Below are positions 38,708-49,329 of a stretch of DNA of 64,000 nt, piece after piece (position 1 is the stretch's first letter; the number at the start of each line of letters is the position of its first letter). The notes below the pieces were generated by a model. The model made no database searches, was not told the DNA's origin, and saw only the letters and a program-made list of their open reading frames with translations. Origin of the DNA: Paracamarosporium sp. OC-R06-R3 (lineage: Eukaryota > Ascomycota > Dothideomycetes > Pleosporales > Didymosphaeriaceae); the NCBI GenBank assembly GCA_019828545.1, contig JACVRA010000246.1:186001-250000 (forward strand). The letters are read 5' to 3'. The position numbers and the translations under genes are program-made.

Positions 38708-41629
38708 ATTATTCAAAAGGCGCGTAAAGACTCCAATCTCATCTCGGAAATTGACTACGGAGAGGCCAGATTCGAGGGGAACTATGTTGGAATCGCAAAA
38801 AGGAGAGTCGTGTGCCCAGAATCGAAGGCTTCGAGAAGGAGCGGCGCTGTTGTTCAATGGTTGCAGAGGTATGCGCTTGGATCTTAGCCCGTCAGAAAGT
38901 CATTGATCGTCCAATCTCCCGGGCGGAGCGGATGGCTCTTGTTTTGAGGATAACCCGTTTCATCGGGATGCCCATGAAACCCGCTTGGCATGCACGCTGT
39001 CATCCCTCCCCGTGCGCAGGGCTATGTATATTTAGCACAGGGATGCGACGACTAAGCGTTGTCTCTCACGACCACCGCACGAGATCCTTCACGTCCTAGA
39101 ACCCGCGTCCTAGGGCGCATTTTCGAGGGCGCAACGAGTGCCTGATCGCGCCCTGAGGATCTTTGTAGATCTCCATCTCATAGTGGGCGTAATGGCGTCG
39201 ACGGCCACGAGACTTTGTCCAAGGCTGCCGGCAGCTTTACTCAGGGGTAGAACTTTGAAACGGCGCTAGGCCGGACGTGGAGCCGCATCTACTCGCCCAC
39301 GCTCGGCGACTAGAAACACCATCGTGCACTTCCTCAGCTTCCTCAGCACAGCCTTAAGAGAGCCGCATCAGGTTTCTCGTTGCCTGAGGATTTGTCGCAA
39401 ACAGCATCTCGAGCCTTCGCTTGCTTGCCCCACGACCTGGTGAAGCTGGTTCTGCTTCACTTAACAAACCTTTAATTCTATATAAAAAATTCCATTCAGG
39501 TGATTGGTAGAGATGTGCCGCAGCGTTCGTTTCTACCCTAAGGTTCCAGTTCGGTGTTCTGAGGTTGCAAGACAATGGCTGGGCGTCTCGCATCTACTAG
39601 AAGCGTTCATCGAAAGACCGTGGGCTTGTTGATCTCCATCTTGCTTCGTGAATCGCGCGAACGATCTGAATAAATGACTCTGATGCTCGTGGCGCGACCC
39701 TAAGAGACACCGCGCGTGGAGCTTGTTGCGCTACTTGACGCGTAAGAGATCGCCATGCCGTCACGTGCGTTCGTGATCGCATCCACGGTAACCCTGCGTG
39801 CGCGCCTTTCCGCGGGCAGATCCCCCATGAAAGCGAGATAAGAAAGGAATTGTGCATGGCGTCAACGATAGCTCGATGGTTCTCTAGGTATTCTCCTATC
39901 GACAAGCACGTTCAATTGGTCCTGGCTTTCCTCTTGGCGCTAGCCCTTCATCTGGGGTACGAGGTTTCAACTGCACGTAAGCGGAACAAAGTACTATTTT
40001 CAGCGTATTCTTGGGAATTGGTCAGAACAGGAATGAGAATCTGCCTCCGGTCTGGTGAACGCCAACAGCGCAGGGATTGGCGTTGCCGGTAGATGCGATC
40101 GTATGATGAAAACGAAACATCCGGCAAAAGAGAAAGATGAAAGTGCCCCGTTGGCGCTGATCTTGTTGACAGATCTCCTTAGTTTCCGGGATGTTACAGT
40201 GGCGGACCGAACCACACATGTGCAGGTGGTTGTGCGGTTTCGGTAACATCAGTCCGTAAGTGGGCAAACCGGGACCAGCGCCGCCACGGAGAAGATCCCG
40301 CGTAGGGGTTGGAAAAGAGGCGGAGTGCAGGTTCGATACCCAGACATTCTGCGTATTTCCGAACAGCTGACCCGGTTGCAACTGGGCCAGAACGACTTTG
40401 GCTGCCGGGCACCGAGAGTTTGTTACCTCAGCAGGCAGCGCGCTGCAGCATGCTGGCAGTGTCTTCCTCTAGATGCGACGACAAGGGGCCGAGTGCTCAG
40501 CCAAGTACGCGCGAAAAACGGCTGTTCAAGCTTAGATGACTTTGCCGTAACTCGTATATCCGATGCTTAACATTGCTCATTGATAGGTAGTGAGCCGTCT
40601 AGGGTAGCAGAATGGAACGACTCACTACAACTGAAGGCCTGGCAACTTCGTAACGACCGCAAGAAGCAGAAACTAAAATCATCCTACGGAGAGAGGACTC
40701 TGCTTTAGGCTAGATAAGGTGCGACAATGTTCAAGTACTAGCTAGTTGAATATGGAAACATGATTGATGAGGCAGGCTCTATCTTCCAAAGAAGGCTTGA
40801 CCCGATGCTGACTGCTGGCTTTCTCAGGTTGAACTGGCCGTAATTGGAAACGAACGCATAAACAATGAACGATTTGGCATCCCATGATGAAATTAGCGAA
40901 CGTCATTGGGAGCCCACTGGATGTTTCAAGGACGCGCGTTGATCAGCTACCCACTTGGATCTCACCACCATGGAGTCCGAGTGCTCACAATCCCAACCGG
41001 CACAACATGCAAATCTGGAGTTGTGACTGCCGTGAAGGTGTTAGGCGTGACTTGAACGTACTTGAGCGGAGCTATGACTGCGTTCAGGAGGTCCATATAT
41101 GAGACTTTATGCGAAGGATTGCCGGCGGTGTCGTTTCAAGGCGAGGTTGAACATAAGTCTTGGGATTTCTTGGAAAAGGTGAAAGCGCTCTTTTCAAAGT
41201 CTTTCACGTGAACCAAACTTCTGAACCTAGATCACGCCGTTGATAGTGTGACGAAGTAGTGAAGGTGTTAAAGTCAAGTCAGGTGTGGCTGGGCGCGCTC
41301 GGACCAAGCATCTGTCGCGAAAACAACGCGACAACGCGACCAGTCGCGTAGAGCTCCCGTCGCCAAAGCCCATCCCCGCCACGATATTCCGATCGTTCTT
41401 CAATTGCATGCACGATGCTGCTAGTCTCAACATAACACCCGGCAGTACATGTCCCTTGGTTTATCAATTATCAATTGTCTATTCTATAGCCGCTGATACA
41501 GAATCATATCATCGTCCTTGTCTAAGCAGCATCGCGTACAACGCCCCAATAACCACTTGACAGGTGGTAAGCGATATAGCGGCAGCTACAAACTCCATCG
41601 ACGCTCTTGAACACATCTCACCGCAAATT
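38708..41629. other. Intergenic, 2.9 kb without a supported gene
   Basis: Lies between the divergent C2H2 and MRC1 genes. ORFs are short and unconvincing, including one at 39856 with a single hydrophobic stretch. An upstream exon of MRC1 may lie just before 41557. A TATAAAAAA stretch is present at about 39480. No tRNA could be folded around the GGTTCGATACC at 40331. Confidence 0.5.
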
Positions 41630-44600
41630 ATGCATTCGACGCAAACCCGGCCTGCGGCCAACCCGCTCTCCAGACTCGCAGAGAGCGATTCCGATTCAGA
41701 CAAAGCCGAAGCACTCGTCCGGAGAACAACCGGAAGACTGCTATCACGATTGCAGCAACCTTCCATTGAAAGTTCCTCAGAAGAGGAATTGGGTGACAGT
41801 GACGAAGAGACCTATAAGCGCACGAAGCAACGGCTTTTGGCTACAAAATCAGCTGCTGCCAGCAGTGGTGAAGAGGAGGAAGACAATGGCCAAGAGGCAT
41901 ACGAACGCATGAAACAGCGATTGATGGCTAGTACAGGTCTAGAGCGTCGACGTGTAGAAAAGCCGACCCAAAAAGTGCAGAAACCAGCCGCAGCCACTGC
42001 CGCCTCTAGCAGCGAGGATGACGCGCCAGTACATGCGAACCGCCAGCGCAAGCTACAGCCACGGCCAGAAAGGACAGTTTCTTCTACTGTATCGCCTCTT
42101 CCTCGCGCAAGGTCACGTCAGTCCTCTATGGGACTCTTCGTCTCGCCGGAGCCGTCACCTGTAAAGAGACCAACGCAGGACCTGAACCTATCCGATGATG
42201 CTTCAGAGCGATCGACACCCACGCGTAATGCTGATTTTCGAGAGCGAGTCGAACGGATACGTGCCGAAAGGTTGGCCAAACGATCAGAGGGAAAGCAACG
42301 ACACGCAGATGATGCCCGGCATGAGGGAAATCACGAACTCGACAGCAATTCGGATGGCGAAGGTAGCAGACGGCTTACCCAGCTGGCGCAACCCACTCGC
42401 AAAGCAGGCAAGAAGGCCTTAGAAGCCATGGCTCGGGATCAGCAACGGATCATCCGGAACATGCAGCTCACCCATCAGGCTAAGACAAAGAAGAGATATG
42501 GCACCAAAGACCTCTTTGCAAAACTCGGATTCAATCAAGGCGTAGAAGATCAGGAGTCGATAGGTCTTCCAACGCCCGAGAACAGCTCACTGCCTGCAAC
42601 TTCGGACGTTGAAGCTGTCCAGGCTCGCGACACTCCTCCCACAAGCCCACCGAGCTTTGAAGGTGCATTAGAACAAAATGCGACGATGACAGGACAAGAC
42701 ATTATCGAGCCTATGGTTTCTGCGGAAAGATCTGCTTCGCCAGTGCCGGCGAAAGTAGACAAAGGCAAAGGCCGCGCCCCAGAATTCCAGCATCTCCCAC
42801 CAAATCAAGTAATGGAATCCTCGCAGTCAGTGATTGTGCAAAACGCCCGTGTAGAGACAAACAAAACTGAACCAGAGACCATGGTGGATCTAGACAGCTC
42901 AGATGATGATCTTGAAGTTGTGAAACCGCAGAGTCGCTTTCCTGTTTTCGACAAACTTCCAGCGCGGAAAGAGCGAGAGAATTTGTCATTACTACATCTC
43001 CGACATCTCGCTCAGCTTACTTCACCCAAAAAGAAGGCTTCCAAAGGAAAGAATATTATGAACATGGTTCAACTACAAGGGTCCCTCTTTCAGAAGGCTC
43101 GCCAGCAAGCTCAAAAGGAACGACAGGAGAAGATTGAGATGCTAAGGGCCAAAGGTATCGTTGTTGAAACTGAAGAAGAGAAAGAGAAGCGCCAGATGGA
43201 GATTGAAGACCTTGTGGCACAGTTTGAGAAAGAGAAAGAAAAAGATCTTAAACTGGCTAAGAGAGAGCGAGAGCTTGCGAAGAAAAATGGCGAGGTTGGA
43301 GATGACCTAGCTTCAAGCGATGAGGAAGAAGACGAAGACTACGTGGCGAGTGGAGAAGAAGGCGATGGTGCTGAGGACCTGGATAATGCGGAAGAAGTGG
43401 AGCTCGATCTTTCGGGTTCTGAGGACGAAGAAGCAGACGACGAACAAGAACTTGAAGACGAGGAGGATCTTTTGGAAGAAACAGAACCCAGCGCCTCGAA
43501 ATCTTTAATTAACACGATGGCGGACGAAGACAACGAGGAAGAACCACCACAAGCCAATGATATGCTACAGAACGGCGAAGATGACGATTTAGGGAACGCA
43601 GAACCCGAAGCAACTGCGCGTAAGTTACCTATAAAGCGTACTCGCAAAGTTATTGTCGACGACGATGACGACGACGAGGAGAGCACGACACATGTTGACG
43701 GCTCTCCTACACAAGTGGCCACTCAGGATGATACCATGGCTGCTTTTGGCTTTGGCTTTGGTGCACCATCGTTAGGCCTTACCCAAGCCTTCGCTGGCAC
43801 GATGGCCAACCTGGAGTCAGACTCCCAAGCTAACCAGGCAATCCCCCAAGAGCCTGAACAGGACTCTATCGACTTCCTTCGCAGTCTGCCCGACAGCCAA
43901 CCCACCGCTAATTTCAGCCAAAGGAACGACTTATTCGTGCCCAACAGCCAGGCCGCAGCCTCTCAGCAGGAACTCACTCAGGATGGCTCCATTCCTCAGA
44001 TGCATTTAGGTATAAGCCAGTTGATGGACGAAACATCCATTTTCTCCCAAACACAGGCCTCAGAAGTACCAGAACCTACCCAAGACGCCGGCTTCTTGCT
44101 CTCTCGCTCACCTGCTGGCCTTGCGCTACCGCAGTCAACTGTTGATACTGTCATGTTGCCTGTCGTAGAATCACCAATTGCACAACGCAAGGGTAAGCTT
44201 AGCAGGAGGCGCAAAGAGGCTCCTGTCATACTATCTGATGTTGATGACGAGAATGTATTCTCGGCGTCCGATGCTGAGATCGGTTCGGCGGTGACCGAGG
44301 ACGCCTTTAGCTTCCTGAAAAAGGCGGCCAAGAAACAGAAGAAGATCGACACCTTTAACAAGAAGACCAGTGCAGCAAGAGAGCATCTCGACGAACAAGC
44401 ATACGAATCTGATGATGAGTACAAGGGCCTCGGAGGCGCGAGTGATGAGGATAGTGGAGAAGAGGATGCAGACCTTGCCGAAATGATTGATACTAGCGAT
44501 GTCAAAGTCGACGAGCGGCGACTCGCTGCCTTGTTTGCGTGAGTCTTTATACCACTCCAAACTCTTTGCTTTACTGATACATTGCAGCGACAAAGCGCGT

Positions 44601-45593
44601 AAGGAGCACGATGCGAGCGTCGCCAAGATTTATAAGGACCTCCAGACTGGTGCCTTCCGCAAACGAGGAGTGGGCGATGCTTTTGACATGTCTGACTCCG
44701 AAGACGAGCTGGAGATGCGCAGGCGGAAGAAGCAGCGTGAATTCGATCAGATGTTCCGCGCCCTGAAACAGGACGAAGTCATTGGCAAGATGGCTGAGAA
44801 TCCTAAGCGCAAGGCTTTCTTCGACACGCTCATGGACCACTCCGATGACTCTGATCTCGAGTTCCTGGATCACCCCGAAGAGCCAGCCACGAATCCAACC
44901 TCTCAATCCGACGAGGAGAAGCAAGATGCGCAGGAAGTGTCTATTCCGGATTCGCAAACCGCTGATGCGCCCATTAACCCATTGAAGCGCAAATCCACAA
45001 CAGAGGATTCTCAAGAAAAAGAAAACCGCCCGCCTCCACATTTGAGAAGAACGGCTGCAGCAGACGCCATGAGTCGTCGCCCCATCTCCGCAGTCGATAT
45101 CCAAAACTCAGTTGCCGAGCTCCTTGAAGATCCACGCGATGTCGTCCCAGATTCGCAATACATTTCCCTATCCGACTCAGAAGATGAATCTTCTACCACT
45201 GTAACCCGTCAAGAGCGCATCGTCACGAACCGTCTGTCGCGGACCTCGACCTTAACTACGGAAACATCGACCACTTCGAACATGGCATTCCAAGCCCCTT
45301 CGGCCGCAAGCGGGGGGATAGGTTTTCGAGTGCCGTCTTTGATTCGCCGCGCGACTAGTAATCTCTCGGCGGCATCTGAGCGGTCGTTTTCGTCGATGGG
45401 CAAGAGTAATGAAGGGGTCGTAAGGAGGGGTGGTACGGGTAGGAGTAACATTCATGCCCAGGCTAGAGAGGCAGAGAGGAGGGCTGTCTTGGAGAAAGCG
45501 GAGGGAAAGAGGAAGGAGGCGCTAAAGAAGAAAGTTGGGCAGGCGAGGGGAAAGAGGAGCGTACTAAGTAACTTGGGCGGTGGGTTCGAATAG
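41630..45593 (+). CDS. MRC1: Mrc1/Claspin-like replication checkpoint mediator
   Basis: This nuclear protein travels with the replication fork and relays Mec1/ATR signals to Rad53/Cds1, also helping fork speed with Tof1-Csm3. Exons are 41630-44538 and 44588-45593, with a 49-bp intron, giving 1,304 aa. The splice joins LAALF to ADKARKEHDASVAKIYKDL. The conserved MRC1 region includes TKKRYGTKDLFAKLGF and SRFPVFDKLPARKE, then a helical basic block and very acidic runs. SQ/TQ sites cluster in the C-terminal half (FVPNSQ, IFSQTQ, EPTQD), as expected for kinase targets. The protein is highly charged and mostly disordered. The N-terminus is uncertain: the frame is open upstream to 41561, where TTGACAG could be a 3' splice site, so an upstream exon may exist. 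It is convergent with COQ7. Confidence 0.87.
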
Positions 45594-45886
45594 GGAGTCT
45601 GTGGCGTCTTGCATGTGGAGTTGGGTTGACTGGAAACATTTCTGCGGGGCGTCTATTGAGCGTACAATGCCATCTCACGTCAATGAAACCACTTGATTGA
45701 AATATACGCCTCAAGTGTGAATGATGTGAAATGACGTGCATATACAATATCATGTACAGAAATGACACATCCAAGACCCATATGCTCATTGCACTAGAAA
45801 ACTCCTGGGCGAACGGAAGTTTAGAGTTGTGTGGTTCGTATCCAAATATGGTACAGTACAACAAGATACAAATACATGTCATTATC

Positions 45887-46681
45887 TTACACCCTCTCGC
45901 TAATCCAAATCGCCGTCCGACACCCGCCTCTTATAACATTGGTCAACAGCTCATACGGATGCGCCTCCTTGCTGTCGTTCTGCACAGCATGATCCAAATG
46001 CTCCAGCTCCTCGTCTCGTATTCGCCTCAACTCCTTGATGAGCACCGTCAACTCTTCGCCAAGCGTCTCTCCTCTAGCTTCAAGCTTATCGGCCCAGTCC
46101 AGCAACACGCGCACTTGCTCGTTGTAATGTGTTCCAATCTCCGTCTCGACGGCCTCGGTACACGCCATTGCCGCTTCCCTTCCCATAACGGCGGTGCCCC
46201 ACCCAAGGACTGTGGCGGCGGCATGCCAGACGGGGTACATGGCTGTGGGGCGGATGCGGTGCTTTGCTAATATCGAATTGAAATAACGGAAGTGGCCGAC
46301 TTCTTGGTCATGCATGTGCTTCATCAATCCTCTAAGATGGGGGTGCGATCGTAGAAGCGGCGGTGTTTGTGCCGTGTATATCAGGACAGCTGCAAGCTCG
46401 CCGGCTTGGTTCACGCGCAGCGCGGAGTCGAGGAAGTCGCGCTGCTCTTGGGACAAGGGCTTCACGGGGGTGGCTTCGGACTGTTCGGCATGATCTTGTG
46501 GTAGTGCAGCTGCTACGGAGCGTTGTGGTGGGGAGGAATGGACAGGGTTTGCGGGCGTGGAGTGGATGCGCCTTCTGGGGCGAGCGAGGGTACATGGGAC
46601 GATAAAATCGGAGACGGGATGGTGGACGCTGCGGGCGGCGGCGCGGCCCAATGACCGCGTGGGAAGGAGCGCGGAGGACAT
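45887..46681 (-). CDS. COQ7: 5-demethoxyubiquinone hydroxylase
   Basis: This di-iron enzyme adds a hydroxyl to demethoxyubiquinone late in coenzyme Q synthesis, on the matrix side of the inner mitochondrial membrane within the CoQ synthome. It is a single exon of 264 aa. Residues 1-40 are Arg/Ser/Ala rich with almost no acidic residues, a mitochondrial presequence. The COQ7 domain covers ~76-264. Likely iron ligands are E95 in NQAGELAA, E127 and H130 in DQEVGH, E179 in ACTEAVETE, and E225 and H228 in EELEH; all are present. The upstream open frame starts only at a GTG, so the ATG at 46681 is preferred. It ends 293 bp from MRC1 and shares a 311-bp divergent promoter with RTF1. Confidence 0.94.
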   Translation of the reverse strand: MSSALLPTRSLGRAAARSVHHPVSDFIVPCTLARPRRRIHSTPANPVHSSPPQRSVAAALPQDHAEQSEATPVKPLSQEQRDFLDSALRVNQAGELAAVLIYTAQTPPLLRSHPHLRGLMKHMHDQEVGHFRYFNSILAKHRIRPTAMYPVWHAAATVLGWGTAVMGREAAMACTEAVETEIGTHYNEQVRVLLDWADKLEARGETLGEELTVLIKELRRIRDEELEHLDHAVQNDSKEAHPYELLTNVIRGGCRTAIWISERV

Positions 46682-46992
46682 TGTGTCCCCAAACGTGTAC
46701 GCGAAACGAAAGAAAGCCGAGTTGTACACGCCGAGTGAAAGTGAACGGTGCGTGAGGCGACTTTCCAAAAAGTGACCCACGGCAAGTCACGTCACTCGCA
46801 CGGGCCTGGGCTAAATCGGGCGGCTGGACTGCGCGCCTTCGTTTCTCTTAAGAGTGACAGCCCCGACACTCGTCTTCCTCCTCCCACACCCGCCCTCCTG
46901 TCGCCCGCCCGCCCGCCGATACGCGTTCCATCGCCGCTCCTCGTCGACAGCCACTCTTCTTTTTCCGCCCCAACGCCGGCACCGCTCTCACC
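46682..46992. promoter_or_regulatory. Divergent promoter, COQ7 / RTF1
   Basis: 311 bp between the two start codons. The RTF1 side (46860-46990) is a C/T-rich leader. Both genes must draw control from this short region. No TATA box is evident. Confidence 0.55.
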
Positions 46993-48750
46993 ATGTCCGA
47001 CGACTTCGACGACGAGCTCCTCGCCCTCGCTGGCGGTGACGAGGAGGTCGACATCGAAGAAGGCGAAGCGTGAGTTTCCCCTTTCACTTGCGCCCATCCA
47101 TCGTCCTCCATCGTCTTCTTGTTCCTTTGTTCCACGCTCCAGCTCGCTCAATGCCGCACCCTCGCACGCTTCTCCTTTCTACACGCTGTCGCAACATGCC
47201 CCTAACGCCACCCAGTTCTTCAGTGGCCGCTTCGTCGCCCAACTCGCTCGGCTCTGGCGACATGGATGAGTCGGACTCAGACCGCGATGATGACCCTTCA
47301 CCGCGCGATTCGGGCGTGCTGTACCCGCTTGAAGGCCAGTTCATCGATCAAAGGGATAAGCAGAGGATCATGGGCATGTCACAGCTCGAGCGCGAGGAGA
47401 TCCTAGGCCAACGCGCCGAAGAAATCAGCAGGACCAACTTCCAGGCTGAATTGCAGAAACGTGCAGCCATGAACAACAAGAAGAGGAAGGCTGACTCTGA
47501 GGAGCCCGAGGATTCGCGCAAGAGCAGCAGGCAGGTGAAACCGAAGAGGAACGCCGCGCTCGATGCATATACGCTCGCCCGCGAACAGAAAGGTCAGCAA
47601 CGCCAGCGCGTCGACGATCGTCGCAATGACCGCCGGCGGTCAGATTCCCCTGGCAGAGACGGCGGCTCGGATGTCGACGCCGAGGGCGAAGAGGATGTCG
47701 ATTGGGACACTGAACGCAAGTCTGCCGTTCGCGAGGATCTCCCTGTCACATTGAAGGACGTTGAGTCTATCCGCATTGGACGAGGCTTCTTCTCTAAAGT
47801 CTGCTTCTGGCCTGGCTTCGGTGAGGCTATGACCGGGGCTTTCGGCCGTGTGGGCGTCGGACAATCTCAGGGGAGAACCATGTATAGGATGGCTCAAATC
47901 AAGGGTATACTCTACCGATTCGACTATTCGAACGCCAGCTAATCTCACCACAGGTTTCCAAGCAGGCAAACCATACGTCTTCGAAGGCAAGAACGGCCAA
48001 CGTATTGCAACAGACCAATATGTGGTATGCAAGCATGACTCGACTCAGAAGGAATATCAGTTCCAATATCTGTCCAACCAGCGCTTCACTGACGTACGTC
48101 TTCCCAAATCTGCAACTTACCTCATGCCTAGCTAACCCATACCACAGGCCGACTTTGATGCATACCGGCAAGCTCTCTCCGAATCCGGAGCCAAATTACC
48201 AACACAGTCCCACGTAGCGAGAAAGATCGAAGAGATCAAAGCTTTTGAAAACCGCTTCTGGACCGACGATGATATCAATGCACGCATTCAGAAATCCAAT
48301 AAATACGCACACCTTCTTCATCGTGATCGTGGGGAGGAAGCCGCCCCCCGTATTCCTACACAGTCTGAAGCGGCCGCGAACCGCCTTGCCGAACTCAACC
48401 GGAAGAACCGCGAAGCCGAGCGCGAACGCATCCGCAAAGTGCAGCTCGAGGAGCGGAAGGAAAAATTAAAGGCTAGGAAAAGGGCAGAGGATGAGGCGAG
48501 GAGGAAGAAAGCTGAGGAAGACAAGCGGAAAGCCGAGGAAGAGAAGAAGAACCTCTTGGCGGTTGACGATCTCTTCGATGGCGGAAGTTCACGAGCGAGC
48601 AGTGTGCCAAAAGAAGGCACACCGAAGCCGGACGGAGAAGGGAAGAAGAAGGAGAAGACGGAGCGCAAGGGGTTGCCGACATTCAGGAAGCCGAAGATGG
48701 ATGACGATATCATTGCCTCCATGGATATCGGACTTGATATTGAGATCTGA
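46993..48750 (+). CDS. RTF1: Paf1 complex subunit Rtf1
   Basis: A nuclear elongation factor that links the Paf1 complex to Spt5 and stimulates histone H2B ubiquitination by Rad6-Bre1. Exons are 46993-47069, 47216-47904, 47954-48093 and 48148-48750 (introns 146, 49 and 54 bp), giving 502 aa. The acidic N-terminus MSDDFDDELLALAGGDEE is characteristic. MSQLEREEILGQRAEEI precedes the basic histone-modification region. The Plus3 domain spans ~200-335: LKDVESIRIGRGFF, CFWPGFGEAMTGAFGRV, then GFQAGKPYVFEG and RIATDQYVVCKHD restored by splicing. A long charged coiled coil follows. The first intron end was set at CACCCAG (47215), with CCTAAC just before it, because the nearer CTCCAG at about 47150 would shift the frame. 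Confidence 0.93.
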
Positions 48751-49329
48751 GGGATACGGTTTCCGTTTGTATTATACCGGATACTCAAAGCTGTGTGCTC
48801 TAGCCGCTTCTCGAGGGCGGTAACTCCGATTTTCTTCGGGTTAAAACATGCTGGCGCGAGTGGCGCAATCAGCATATGACTTGAAGGCCGGGTACTGGAA
48901 GGCTTCGAGCGAGTCGAACAATACTGTATCAAGGCTCTTCGAACTTGAAGGCATATAGCAGGGCGTTAAAGTGACGCGACGGACGGTGGGAAACCTAGTA
49001 GCACACGTGGGCTTTGCGCATCATTTTGCTGCCGATGCAGATTCATTCAGTCAATGAACCAGAATAGATAGCTCTTGTCCACAGCGGGGTTCGAGCGAAG
49101 CTCTGAATACCTGAATACAATGCAGATTATCAGGACAATGATTTCCGTATGCACCTTATGCACGTTTGACATGGGATGATCAGTAGAACATCTTTATTCT
49201 TCCTACTGTATCCTCAAACGAGGGAATCCAAGCACCCTTTTCTTTTCCAATGTCTTCTAGCTCGTCTTCATACTTTGCAACATATGTGCCTCGCCCTTTT
49301 CAGATGATGCTCCAGGGTCCCTGCAGACA
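48751..49329. other. Convergent 3' region, RTF1 / OSH3
   Basis: About 580 bp holding both 3' ends; no ORF with features and no RNA gene seen. Confidence 0.6.

Noticed and set aside
39856..40092. Small ORF with one hydrophobic stretch
   Set aside because: Too short, Arg rich after the hydrophobic part, and no supporting promoter or homology; a real small protein cannot be excluded.
40331..40341. GGTTCGATACC, resembling a tRNA B box
   Set aside because: No A box at the right distance and no cloverleaf could be formed on either strand.
29899..41629. Biosynthetic gene cluster around the FAD oxidoreductase
   Set aside because: No polyketide synthase, peptide synthetase, terpene cyclase, P450 or dedicated transporter lies nearby.
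45580..45593. GGTTCGAA near the MRC1 stop, resembling a tRNA B box
   Set aside because: It is coding sequence and has no tRNA arms around it.
46682..46780. Longer COQ7 start
   Set aside because: The extension begins at GTG; the ATG at 46681 gives a normal presequence.
48318..48932. 204-codon minus ORF opposite RTF1 exon 4
   Set aside because: It is the Ser/Phe/Leu shadow of the Lys/Glu-rich RTF1 coiled coil.
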